From positions 16,139,370 to 16,203,369 of the forward strand of contig CM057843.1 of the NCBI GenBank assembly GCA_030068075.1: a stretch of 64,000 bases of DNA, given 5' to 3'. Below are positions 45,399-56,470 of the stretch, piece after piece (the stretch's first letter is position 1; each line of letters opens with the position of its first letter). The DNA comes from Paguma larvata. Taxonomy: Eukaryota; Chordata; Mammalia; Carnivora; Viverridae. The notes under the pieces were generated by a model, which did no database searches, was not told the origin of the DNA, and saw nothing but the letters and a program-made list of their open reading frames with translations. Made by a program: the position numbers and the translations under genes.

Positions 45399-45744
45399 TT
45401 GATATCTGTTTGCAAAATGGCAGAACCATTTTGCATCCTCACCGGCCATGTGTGAACGTTCCAGCTGCTTCATCTAATCATCACCAGTTGGTACCGCGTC
45501 AGTCTTTATTTTCCTTTTAGCCAGTGTCTTTGTGGGTTTATGTTGTATTTCCCGGGTCGCTAATAAAGTTGAGGATTTTTTTTACGTTCTTATTGACCAT
45601 TCATATGGTTTTCTTCTGGGAAGTGTCTATTTCACTCTTTGAGAAAAGTCACTTTACATACAAACCCCTGGGGATCATGGGAAGGTCCTGGATCACAAGC
45701 CAGAGGTCTAGGGCTCGAAACTTAGCCCTGTAAATAGCCCTGTA

Positions 45745-45986
45745 GGGGCCATCTGGATGGCTCAGTCGGCTAAGCGTCCGGCTCTTGATACTGGCTCAGG
45801 TCATGATCTCACGGTTCGTGGGATAGAGCCCCACATTGGGCTCTGGTGCTGACGGCATGGAGTTTGCTCAGGATTCTCTCTCTCTCTCTCTCTCTCTCGC
45901 TCGCTCGCTCTCTTTCTCTGCCCCTCCCTCACTCATGCTCGCTAACATGCTCTCTTTCTCTCTTTCGAAAAATAAATATTTAAAAA
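45745..45986 (+). mobile_element. SINEC SINE
   Basis: Starts ggggccatctggatggctca, with a CT run and CTCG units at 45876-45910. Ends in AAATATTTAAAAA, followed by a few GATA units. Confidence 0.93.
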
Positions 45987-46154
45987 TGATAGATAGAGAG
46001 ATAGATAGATAGCTATGGGACTTCAAGACTCTGGGTATCAGTGTCTTCCATTTACAATAAGGAAAAGTGACTAGATTATCTTCAAAGTTCTTTTTTCTGC
46101 TCCAGAGACCATGGCTACGGTCGCCGTTTCTCCATTACAAGGCAGGCACAACCC

Positions 46155-46325
46155 TGGGGCTCAAAGAAACACGGAGTCACAGAATGCGAAAATGGAAAGG
46201 GACATTGGAGGCCATCCGGCCCCTGCCTCTGTTCGGATACCAGCAATTTCACACGGCCAACATCACACAACTACGCAATGGCCTTGATGCACCTAATCCC
46301 AGGTCTCCTGGCTCCAGTGACTATT
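46155..46325 (+). mobile_element. MIR-like fragment (tentative)
   Basis: gtcacagaatgcgaaaatgg, aaagggacattggaggccat and the segment with caacatcacacaactacgca resemble an ancient MIR/CR1-type repeat, strongly diverged. Confidence 0.4.
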
Positions 46326-46329
46326 AACC

Positions 46330-47711
46330 TAAGAGTTCGAGACATAGGCACACATTCGGCCTCTCACTTCAGAGAAAATCCCTGGGAGCAAGAACTGAGT
46401 AACATGCTTTGGTTTCTTTTGGACATTTCCATCTGCACCCTTGGCATCCGTGCGAGCCACAGAGGGAAGTTAACGCGAAGGATCTGGAGGAGTCCTCGGA
46501 CCAGGTCAGTCTCGGGAAGCTTCTGCATCCTGGTTTTGCAGGGGCACTTCCCTTAAGACACAAACCCAGCGGCTTCAGCCCAGGCAGCCTGTTTACAGAG
46601 CTGTGACTGCTGTAAACATCGCCACGCAAATTGCATTTACACTCAGGTCTGTAGACTGAGTTCTGTAAACTGACGAGTGCTTTAGGGGTCAGGGTATATT
46701 CCTCTGTAATCACAGCTCACTATTCCCATGGGCGTTAATGTTTCTAGAGGGCTAGTTAACCTTGCACGGAATCTGGGATGCCAGGGCTGTTGCGGGCCCT
46801 TCAGCTGCAGAGCCGAAGAATGTACTTCCCGGCCAGCAAATGCCAGTGGCACGCTACGGCAACTTGGACAATCGCGGCTTGTTCTTGGGGCCACCGCTGG
46901 GGCTGGTGTGGCCTCCAGTCCCTTGATTGCTCGACCAAGGCCTGGACCTTCACTTTCCCCGAACAACCCCAACTTAATGGACTGTGATGACCGGTCTTAC
47001 ACTGTAACTCTGTTCCGTTTCTCCGGCAAACCATGTAGTTACACATTCGTCCGTAACTTTCCGAGACCCCCAGGAAAGAAGGGGCCATTGTAAACCTTTG
47101 AAACAGAACCCAGACATGCGGAGTGCCTTGGAAATTGTTTCAAGGAACGAGGAGCTGCTTTTCATCATGGGCTCGAGGGGCGCCGAGAGCAGCAGGACGC
47201 GGTGCTTTTTGTTCCAAGGGTTTACAGTCCATAGTTTTTTTGGTAGACAAGGCAGGCATACATGAAAAAAGCCAATAAAATTCAAGAGGGTGCGTGCTCA
47301 ATCTCAGCTGGCATATGTGGGTGTCGGCCCGTGAGAGGTTCAGAAGCGGGCAAGACGGCTGTGGCCTGGCTAAATGGAGGAAAACTTCAGGAACGAGACG
47401 GGAGTAGAAATGGCGCTTGATGAACAGCGTGGTTCGGACAGAGAGTGGATCAAGGCGTGGAAATGGGGGGTGCAGCGTGGGGGAGGGTGTTCCGGTGAGA
47501 GAGGAGATACTGACCTGCCTGCCGCGGAGCCATGCAGTGAAGCCAGAGAGGGGACACGTGGGTCATGCCAAGCCGGGGAAGTTGCGTGAAAGCACACCTG
47601 ACAGGTGCCAGGCACAGAAGACAAACGAACGTATAGGTCACCAGGTGCCGTTTGCTCGTTTGATACGCCCCAATGTCTTCTTAACTCACTCACCATGAAA
47701 ACCAAAGTCCT
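46330..47711. other. Unique sequence, GC-moderate
   Basis: No repeat or gene recognised. Frames of 90-121 codons exist on both strands (for example plus 46728-47093) but overlap each other and show no domain or splice context. Confidence 0.4.
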
Positions 47712-47918
47712 GGGGTGCCTGGGTGGCTCAGCTGGGGACGTGTCTCGCGGTTAGGGCGTGATCTCGCAGTTTGTGGGTTCGAGCCCCACGTCGGGCTCTG
47801 GGCTGACAGCTCAGAGCCTGGAGCCTGCTTCGGATTCTGTGTCTCCCTCTCTCTCTCTCTCTGCCCCTCCTCTGCTCATGCTCTCTCTCTCTCTCAAAAT
47901 AAACATTAAAAAAAAGAA
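47712..47918 (+). mobile_element. SINEC SINE with atypical 5' segment
   Basis: Starts ggggtgcctgggtggctcag; then ctggggacgtgtctcgcggt replaces the usual bases between the A box and gtcatgatctc. Later parts are normal. aaaaccaaag(t/c)cct flanks it at 47698-47711 and 47919-47932. Confidence 0.95.
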
Positions 47919-47989
47919 AAAACCAAAGCCCTAATAATAGGCCTACATCATTTACTCCCGAAGGCCCATTACTGCCCGGATGCCAGGAC

Positions 47990-48450
47990 TTACTACTTTC
48001 TCCTTCGCTCGCTCAGCTCCAGAAACACCAGCTTTCTTCTTCCTGCGACTCTGGAGGCAATTTCCCGCCACGGCACTCTCACATTTTCTGTTCCCTCTGC
48101 CGGAAATACTCTTCCCACTGGCCACCTCCATGGTTCTCGGTCTCACCACTCTGTCTTGGACTCAAACGTCCCCCTGTCGGTGACCCTTCCCTACTAACTC
48201 CTTTTAAAATGATAACCGCCCCTTGCCTTTGGCTCTTTCTCTCTTCTTTCTCAGGTTCATCGTTTTCCGGAAGACATTTCATCAGCGAACACCTCGCGTA
48301 TATTTTTACTTCATTCCTTGTCTCTCTTCCTGCATTAGAATGCACACTCGTGAGGGCTTTGGGTCTATTTTGTTCATTTCATGCATCCCCCGCACCCAAT
48401 ACGATGCTTAGATACTCAGTACATATTTATCCAGTGAACAAATGAGCAAA
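47990..48450 (+). mobile_element. L2 3' end
   Basis: ttctgttccctctgccggaa, atactcttcccactggccac, ttagaatgcacactcgtgag and the segment ending gtgaacaaatgagcaaatga follow the L2 3' consensus in order. Confidence 0.8.
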
Positions 48451-48451
48451 T

Positions 48452-48649
48452 GACTTTTTTTTAACATTTATTTATTTACTTTTAGAGAGAGAGCATGGAG
48501 GGGGTGGGTGCACAGAGAGAATCCCGAGCAGCCTCCACGCTGTCAGTGCAGAGCCCAATGCGGGGCTCCAACCCACAAACCACAAGATCGTGACTTGAGC
48601 CAAAACCAAGAGTCGGACACTTAACCGACTGAGCCACCCAGGCGCTCCA
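48452..48649 (-). mobile_element. SINEC SINE
   Basis: T-rich tail at left, body reversed, ending gagccacccaggcgctcc. Confidence 0.95.
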
Positions 48650-49437
48650 AGTCGGTAACTTTTAAAAGCACCGATCTTGTAAAGGAGTTGTTGTAGGTTC
48701 ACCAGGGCACACGCATGGTGCATGAAAGAGGTTAGGAAGAGATATGATTTCAGGGGCTACCATGATAAGACAGGCTAGGGCAGGGATTAATAAGCCCTCG
48801 TTGGTTGCAAGAGATGGAAATTAAATCTGGCTTAGGGTAAAGGCAATTTGTTTAAAAGGGACAGGAGCTCACAGAATGGAGGAGAGGCCAGAAGACCAGG
48901 TCAGGACATAGAGGAAAAGAAGGCAGCCCTGGAGACCAGGGCTCAGCGACCACGGCAAGTACGGGGACAGTATGGTCAGGAGGCTTCTACTGGTCGAATG
49001 GATGCCTACTGTTTTCAGTCTGCTTCCTCCTCTACCTGAGAATGCAATGCCCCTGAAGAAACATCCAGTTGGCCTAGCCCGAGTCAAATGCGTGTCCTCG
49101 CCCCTCGTCGTGAGGGTAGATTGAGTGTTGGGGGTCCACCATCGTCTCTTCCTAATACCATCACGGGTCTCTCTTTCTGGGTAATTTCTCCTTCCCCTAG
49201 ATACCATCTGGTGGGATCGTGAGTGAGAACTTCTCTCTCCTTTGCTAAACATCTGAGCCGCATTTCTTTTTTACGTTCTCACCCAGAAGATAGAGCAACG
49301 TGGGGGACTGGACAAAGATATTTCACTCTAGTGATCTTTGAAGAGTTCCACATAATAAAAATAACTTTGAGATTCCGAAGACACTCCTGCGGATTAAAAC
49401 GCATACGCGCATCTGGTCTCATTGGAGCCATATTTCT
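48650..49437. other. Unique sequence
   Basis: No repeat or gene recognised. Confidence 0.4.
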
Positions 49438-49560
49438 GTGAAGTAGGTAGGTAGGTGTTACTATCTTCGTTTTACAGATGTGCAAACTGAAGCCTGGGAG
49501 ATTATAAGAAATTTATTCAAGTTAACGACGCCAAGACCGTTTTAATGTCAAATTCTGTTA
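49438..49560 (-). mobile_element. MIR fragment
   Basis: cttcgttttacagatgtgca and aactgaagcctgggagatta match the reverse MIR core. Confidence 0.7.
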
Positions 49561-49574
49561 TAATGATGGCCCAC

Positions 49575-49790
49575 GGTGATGACCACTTGCTACGTATTAA
49601 GCTCTCTTATTCACCTTACACGTCTTAACAAAAGTAATTCACACAACAACCCTACGAAGTAAGTACTAATAGTCTAGTGAGTAGATAAGGGGACTGAGGT
49701 CGGTTCGTGTAACCTACCTAAGGTAAAGCCTTTATGAAGTGCTGGAACCAGGCTCCTGTCCCTGAGTCTGTGCTTTGAATGCTAAGGTAT
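49575..49790 (-). mobile_element. MIR, nearly complete
   Basis: attaagctctcttattcacc, acacaacaaccctacgaagt, agataaggggactgaggtcg, ggaaccaggctcctgtccct and tgtgctttgaatgctaag follow reverse MIR from end to end. Confidence 0.78.
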
Positions 49791-49904
49791 ATCGCCTCCC
49801 GGGTTTTATTAAATAAATGTCAATGGATATACGTGACGTTGACAATATTTATGTTCAGCCAAACTTCCAGGAAAATGCATGCATCCGTCGCTCAAATGAA
49901 AGAT

Positions 49905-49990
49905 TCCAAAGAAGCACCGTGCCTGTTCCGTTGCGGTCATGCAGTAAACATTAAGTTGAATGAATGAATGAATGAATGAAAGAATGAAAG
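49905..49990 (+). mobile_element. L2 3' tail with (GAAT)n
   Basis: The stretch ending agtaaacattaagttgaatg leads into GAATGAAT repeats at 49960-49992, the typical end of L2. Confidence 0.6.
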
Positions 49991-49992
49991 AA

Positions 49993-50564
49993 TACCCTCA
50001 CAGACTCTGGGCAGCAAGAGGCTTCTTCTTTCAACTGATCTTGCAGAATTAGGACTACGATGGAAATTTCATGATCGTAAGCGTTGGCATACCCGATTTT
50101 ATACTTTGCGCCCATATGCTGGGCACTAAAGAGAGACAACTCCTTTCCTTTTTTTTTTTTCCCTTGTTATGCTGAGTCGTGAGACACAACACACTTAGGA
50201 AAGGAGCTAAAGATATCTTTCTTCTCTGATATCTTGCATCTGAGCTTGATCATTTTCGTCAAGTCGGGAGAAATCTTCTGATTGGGAAAATAATCTAGGA
50301 GCGCCTCCTACCCCAATGGATATGCCAACAAGGCCGACTTTGGAAGCCCGCCCTGGTGAGTTTCCCCACCTGCGGGTGCCCTTTGCTTACGAATATTGAA
50401 GTCGGGAAGAAACAACTTCACTTCCATTTTTTTAAGCAGTTAGATTTTTATCCGTTTTAGCATCATGCTCAATCTTATAGTTCAATGGTAGCAAGCGATA
50501 GTGCCATTGAATTAAAAGAAGACGGAAGCCTTAAGTAAAAATCTGGGAGGCCATCAAGGCGAAA
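49993..50564. other. Unique sequence
   Basis: T run at 50149-50160. No repeat or gene recognised. Confidence 0.4.
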
Positions 50565-50655
50565 TACAAGTGTATTCACACGGAACACTTGCTGGCTGTG
50601 TATGCCAGGCACGACACTGGACTCTGAGAACGCAGAGGTGAACAAGGTGGGATCC
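50565..50655 (-). mobile_element. L2 3'-end fragment
   Basis: acacttgctggctgtgtatg, ccaggcacgacactggactc and gcagaggtgaacaaggtggg resemble the reverse L2 end. Confidence 0.6.
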
Positions 50656-50985
50656 CTCTCTCGCGGGCTGGCTGCTGTTGTTTCTGTTGGGAAAGGTTCA
50701 AGTTGGTCCGTAGCTTTGGGGGAAAATCTTTTGGGGAAAATGCCGACAACGTGAACTTGACTCAGAGCTACCTGATCCAGATGCCAGAAACTCAACGAGG
50801 AAGCTAGGGACCGTATATCCATGGGAAGCCGAGGGTGTGGCGGAGTGGTGCCCATGGAAATTAGACGAAAGGACATGAGAGATTGCTAAACAGAGGCCAC
50901 GGATTCTCCATCGCCACAAATCCTTTCAGTGGGTACCTAATATCAGGTAGCACTATGAAAAACCCGCCCAGAGAGCAGAGGCACA
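50656..50985. other. Unique sequence
   Basis: Nothing recognised. Confidence 0.35.
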
Positions 50986-51111
50986 GGGGCGGCTGGGTGT
51001 CTCAGTTGGTTAAGCGCCTGGATCTTGATTTCAGTTCAGGTCATGATCTCACGGTTCATGAGTTCCATCCCCACATCTGGCTCTGCGCTGACAGCATGCA
51101 GCCAGCTTGGG

Positions 51112-51147
<36 letters not shown>

Positions 51148-51185
51148 CCCTTCCCCTCCCCTTTCTCTCTTAGAAAAATATAATA
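50986..51185 (+). mobile_element. SINEC SINE
   Basis: Starts ggggcggctgggtgtctcag, with a CT run at 51115-51142 and an A-rich end. Confidence 0.93.
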
Positions 51186-51740
51186 ATATCATAGGCACAG
51201 ACCTAACTGGTGCGGAGTAGGTAAGCAAATAATCATTCGGATGACAACACTCCTTTAAAGGGCTACGAACGTACTAAATCATCCCGTGAGTGGACAATAT
51301 TACTAGTTGTAGCTGTAAGAAGTTACATCTCCAATAGTCATTATATTTTGAACAAATAGACCTGCCGATAACTGGATCGATCGAGAAGGGAAGCTAAACT
51401 GTGAGAAGCCGCCAGCCCCATGCCGTCCTAATCATTCTCAAAATGAGAATGGGTACTTCGGCCGCTCCTTGAAAGTCAGAATCACACCGTTTAGCTCAGT
51501 TCAGATGAAGTACCAAACATCACTTTAAAAAATGCAAATCCGTATCTTCGGTGTGGTTTACAGCTCAGGTCGACTCTCCTTCACTCGTACCTGGAGAGAA
51601 ATCAGCTTAAGCAGCTGTTTTCTCCATGCTGGATGAAGGGGATGACGAAAGGAGGAACACAAAGAAAGCAATGTCCGGGAGATGGGCCCTGACCTGGGAG
51701 AGGTCCGGGGACGCGAACTCGACTCAAGATTTCCCTGAAA
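51186..51740. other. Unique sequence
   Basis: No repeat or gene recognised. Confidence 0.4.
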
Positions 51741-51741
51741 A

Positions 51742-51960
51742 ATTTTTTTTAATTTTTTAACGTTTATTTATTTTTGAGAGACATAGAGACAGAGCGTGAG
51801 CAGGGGAGGGGCAGAGGGAGAGGGAGACACAGAATCCGAAGCAGGATCCAGGCTATGAGACATCAGCACAGAGCCTGACGCGGGGCTCGAACTCACAGAC
51901 CGCGAGATCATGACCTGAGCCGAAGTCGGATGCTTAACCGACTGAGCCACTCAGGAGCCC
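51742..51960 (-). mobile_element. SINEC SINE
   Basis: Reverse copy close to consensus, ending gagccactcaggagcccc. A flanking repeat around cctgaa..ttttt (51734 and 51960) is its likely duplication. Confidence 0.95.
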
Positions 51961-51964
51961 CTGA

Positions 51965-53082
51965 ATTTTTGTTTTTAGATTTGCTTCCTGTGAGGAAAAC
52001 CATAGGCTGCAAACCTGAGTCGCTGAGACTTTCAGATGCAAATGCACAGTTTGAGTCTGAGAGGCACCCTGCCTCACCAAGTGGGTATGCAGAACAATCG
52101 TCGACGGGAACACAAGATTTGGGTCCTCAAGTCCAAGAATAGATTTGCTCCCTGGGTTTATTCCTGGAAAAACGCGTGAATTAAACTTGGAGAAAGAACC
52201 TCAATAAGAGTTCCAGATTTTATGAGTAGACCCTCCCATTCCTCAGCCCTGCAGCTTGACACCTCCACGGCCTCTCCAAACATCCACCAAAACTCCAGGG
52301 ATTGGATGGAAAATGGTGTTAAGTCTCATGTTGTTTTAGGAATTTCCCAATATGCACTAAATTAACTTTGGGGCCATATGAGGCTGAGTGGTAGGAAATC
52401 GCTCCATGGGACACAGATGGCAGACCTAACGTTCCCAACAGCTGTTGCGCACACATGAAATCAGATTGGGATTAACACTTACCTTCGCTGTGGTCACCCC
52501 CGGATGGGATGGCTTCTCTGTAATGCACACCGAGCTTAGCTTATGTCTCCGAAACCACATGACCTCACGGGCCTTGGGAACATTTGATCCAGGAAATCTG
52601 AACCTGGGCAGGAATCATAAAGCATCAGGTACATGTTAAGCAGGAATTTATCTGCTTTTTGTCTGAAGCGGCCTCACATCCGTCCAGCTTTTGTCTGCCT
52701 CGAAGTGAAATATTTATAGGCAAGCTGCTTTCTAAGGCAGAGTTACAGGCCTATTCAGGTTTGGTGTGAAATGTCTCTGCCCGTTGACCACCTGCTGAAA
52801 CCAAAATTCCGAGCGCAACCGGACCTAAGCTCTATTGTACCGCTGTGAGTTTTAGTGCTGATACCAGGGTGGTAACCCAAGTAGAATTTACAATGAAATC
52901 TAGTTGGCACGTCAGTGTAACTGGTTGTTGGGAAACACAGTAAAACTTACCAAGTTTGTGGTGAAGTTAAGACGCCCAAAGACTGTTTTTGTCTTGCCTT
53001 GGGAAGAGGGGTAATTCTTGTAGGGAGGTGACAATGGTACAACTTCGCCTTGACGTCGGTTTTGGAACTGTGGCTCAGTCAT
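51965..53082. other. Unique sequence
   Basis: No repeat or gene recognised. Confidence 0.4.
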
Positions 53083-53096
53083 TAAAATACACTTAC

Positions 53097-53302
53097 GGGG
53101 CGCCTGGATGGCTCGGTCGGTGAGCGTCCTACTTCGACCCAGATTCTGATCCCCCGGGTTGTGGGTTCGAGCCCTACATCGGGCTCTCTGCTGACAACTC
53201 AGAGCCTGGAGCCTGCTTTGGATTCTGTATCTTCCTCTCTCTCTACCCCTCCCCTGTTTGTGCTCTATCTCTCAAAAATAAATAAATGTTAAAATTTTTT
53301 TT
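53097..53302 (+). mobile_element. SINEC SINE
   Basis: Starts ggggcgcctggatggctcgg. t(a/t)aaatacacttac flanks it at 53083-53096 and 53303-53316. Confidence 0.95.
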
Positions 53303-53316
53303 TTAAATACACTTAC

Positions 53317-55539
53317 AACTGTATCCTTGGAGGATAGATTTGATTTTTAGAAATGACCAGGGTTGTTCAGAGCTAAATCTGATCATTTAGGAAGGCAATC
53401 AAGCAAGTGCTTTCCATATATGTCAAAATGAGGTGTGACTTTTAATTAGTAAGGTGGATTTTGTTGTATGCTTCTACATATGGTCTCAAGGCAATTCCAA
53501 AACCTTTCTTTTTAATAATGCCTCTATTGTAGCAATTTGATGTTTAAATTCTGTAAGGTTTACTTTAAGAAATATTTTATTAATCTCCTATTACAGTTTG
53601 GATGTGGCCCTAATGAGGGCAAACATATGGAAAGCTATCAGAAACTCTGCCCTTTGGGGTTATTCACAAGGAACTAAGCAATTCAGCAGTCCTGACACCT
53701 AACTCTGAGAGTCTTCACTTTCAAGATTCATAGTTAGGGTCCCACATTTCCTCGTTTTTCTGTCTTAGGAAAGATCTACTAAACAGCTTTAAGTTTCCTT
53801 CTATTATTTCCTTTCATTATCTCAGTGTTTATAGTTCATGTTTTATAACAAAGGCCAGAAGACCAGTAGCTGAAACCCGGCTGAAGTTTATTTCTCTCTG
53901 ATCCCATTCAAGTTGAAGCAGTTCAAGGATGATATGGTAGCTTCAGAATTTTGGAGATTGTTCTGGAAACCACATATGGCTTCCATCTTGTCATCCAAGA
54001 TGGCTGCTCCAGGGCCAGTCAACACATCCACATGCCAGCCAGTGGGTAGAGGTAAGAGAGAGATCACTTTTCTTTTAAGGATACAGACTGGCGGCTCTCT
54101 ACACTACTTTATTGCTCTTTAGGAAATCCCCAAACTAGTTACACTGAACTTGATGCTGTCTGTCCAGATGGGCACAGTCTATTGTCATGTAGCCGTTAGA
54201 GGAAAAGCAATCCCAGAGAACGAGAGACGGCAGGGACGCCGAAGCTGAAACTTGTCCTCTTATTCATGTGAGGCAATTCCCAGTTCTGAAATTGCAGCCT
54301 TTCCTTCGTCAGAGCAGAAGCTCATTCTGACATGTCTGCTTTTTAACAAATGGTAACAGACCAGAAAGCGATCATGGTTAAGGGAGAGAATAATTTAAGA
54401 GCATGTGGGATTACTAGGAAACAAGTTGGAAGCAATCACCAAACTCCCTGTAGAACTTCCTTGGCAACTGCTTTAGAGCTAGCACTCTAATTACTCCGCA
54501 AAGTGGAAAGAGCATTTAATAAACTTAAGATCAAGAAATTCCACCGCATCTGGCCCCATCACCACGTTATGTGGATTGATGTCTCGACTCCGGAAATACC
54601 ACTTGGCTGTCAGGCAGGATTTTTCTCCTCTGGCATCAGTTCCCTAATACTTCTGAGAACATCCCTCTCATCACTGAGACTCTCCAAGTAGCTGTGCACG
54701 GAAGCCCAGAACAGTGGGCTGACGATTGTTCTCGACGCGTATGTGTTCACCACCAGCGCTGCATGAGGCTTAGAGTGCCCCTTACACAAGGAACAGAAGT
54801 CACGAGAGACGATTCTCGATCGTATGCCTCAGCAAACAGCAACTATCAACACGAACATCAAGTCGAAGTCGGTAAAGAGTTACATAAAGACATACGCTTA
54901 CTTTCGTCTACTACTGAAAAGCCCAACTGATGGGAAGATTTCCCAGGAGGGCTGTGATTAAAAACTAAATTTCGCAGAAAGCCAACCAGGAGTCAAATGG
55001 TGGCAGAGCATCGATACATCCCGACATCCCATGTCCCGTTTCAGGAGAAACTTCGGAGGAGACGAAGGAGGAGGAGGAGGGCAAAGAAGACACTTTTTAC
55101 AGTGTTGGAGAAGACAGGGTGTCACCAGTGAATCCGTGGGCCAGAAATATTTAAGAAGTCTTCCGTGATGCAAAGCAGTTAGAATCAGACCTAACAGATA
55201 CCAACAAACAGCAACCAAAGGAGGAAATCACAGCTCAGAAAATATGCAGAAGGAGTCTTCTTCGGGGGTAGAAGCAGTTCAGAGGGACCATATGAAGCCA
55301 GAGCCAACAACGGTCACAAGAAACAGGAGAACCCGGCTGGTGTACATGGTGCTTGCTGTCACGGCGACTTTGGAGCGAGTCCTCATTCCTTCTTCCTCTT
55401 CTGTGCTGATCAGAAGGTAGCAGTGGTAAGGGTGTCAGAACAACAACAACAACAACAATAACAGAATTCAGTAGCCCCAGAAGACACAGGAAGCCCCGTA
55501 CTGTGAAGATAAGCACCCCTTCCAACAACTTTGGGGGTT
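53317..55539. other. Mostly unique sequence, no SINE
   Basis: 53840-54060 (gctgaagtttatttctctct, tggcttccatcttgtcatcc, aagatggctgctccagggcc) looks like an old interspersed repeat I cannot name. A (GGA)n run lies at 55060-55080 and an (AAC)n run at 55439-55461. No gene recognised. Confidence 0.4.
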
Positions 55540-55700
55540 GATGGCTAAAGAGTGTGAGGTTTCTTCTACGGGTGATTAAAATGTTCCGATATTGACTGTG
55601 CTATGGTGGTACAGCTCTAAAAGTCTTTGAACTGATCATTTTAAATAGTTGTAAGGTATATGACTCAGATCCCAGTAAAACTGTTATCAAATAAAAAGAA
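55540..55700 (+). mobile_element. Old L1 3' end
   Basis: gtgattaaaatgttccgata, ctgtgctatggtggtacagc, cattttaaatagttgtaagg and agtaaaactgttatcaaata follow old L1 3' ends and lead into the purine tract. Confidence 0.7.
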
Positions 55701-55709
55701 CAAGAAATA

Positions 55710-55900
55710 AAGAAAGAGAGAGAAAGGAAGGAAGGAAGGAAGGAAGGAAGGAAGGAAGGAAGGAAGGAAGGAAGGAAAAAAGGAAGGAAGGAAGGAAGAA
55801 AGGAAGAAAGGAAGGAAGGGAGAGAGAGAGAGAAAAGAAGAAGGAAGGAAGGAAGAAAGGAAGGAAGGAAGGAAGGAAGGAAGGAAGGAAGGAAGAAAGC
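55710..55900. repeat. (GGAA)n polypurine microsatellite
   Basis: About 190 bp of GGAA units with GAAA, AAAA and GA interruptions, seeded at the A tail of the L1 3' end. The 71- and 110-codon frames across it are artefacts. Confidence 0.97.
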
Positions 55901-56049
55901 AAGCCTAAGTAAACCAGTAATAGAACAAAGCAACGTAATCTAATAAAGGGTAACCATCGGCAAACTGCAAAACAATCTAATTAAACTTCCATTAAGATCA
56001 GATTAAGATTAGATTAAAATTAGAAAGTCCGTTCCCACCGCCACTCAAG

Positions 56050-56470
56050 ACTGAACTTAGCTTATGGTCACATCAATGCAGTAAGAGAAGGAAAAGCAGA
56101 GATCTAAATACGGAGGAAGAGAGGGGAAAAAAGAATGAAATATTTTCAGATGATAATATTATCTATTTTGCAAATTTAGAAGGATCTGCCAAAAGCTATT
56201 AGACCAATAAAAGAGTTCAGCAAGCAGACGGATATGATTTCAACAGACAACATTTTTTATATGTCGACTTGCTAGAAGACATTTTAGGGAAAAAAAAAAA
56301 AAACATTTCGTTTACCGTAACTCTAGGAAACATAAAACCCCTAAAATTTAATACACAAGACCCATATGAATAAAAGTGTAAAATATCAGCAAAGAATGGA
56401 AAAGAACTAAATAAATGGAGTGCTACATCATTTACTGGACTCTTATAGTTTTATATTGCGAAGATTCGAG
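56050..56470 (+). mobile_element. Old L1 ORF2 fragment
   Basis: The segments around ttcagatgataatattatct, aaagagttcagcaagcagac and gaactaaataaatggagtgc match the RT region of ORF2 in sense. Frames are broken. Confidence 0.65.

Larger units (their letters stand above)
43922..45680 (-). mobile_element. Old L1 (L1M type), broken by four SINEs
   Basis: Reversed L1 3' end (cttttattgaggtatgactt, gcccattttaagtatacagc, ttttgacaaatggatgcctg), then ORF2 sequence (aaagctgctatgaacatttg, taagtgtatgtttaactgta) continuing after the SINEs (gcaaaatggcagaaccattt, tcttctgggaagtgtctatt). Long dead. Confidence 0.82.

Noticed and set aside
46728..47093. 121-codon plus-strand frame in GC-moderate DNA
   Set aside because: No recognisable domain; overlapped by frames on the opposite strand; no promoter or splice context visible.
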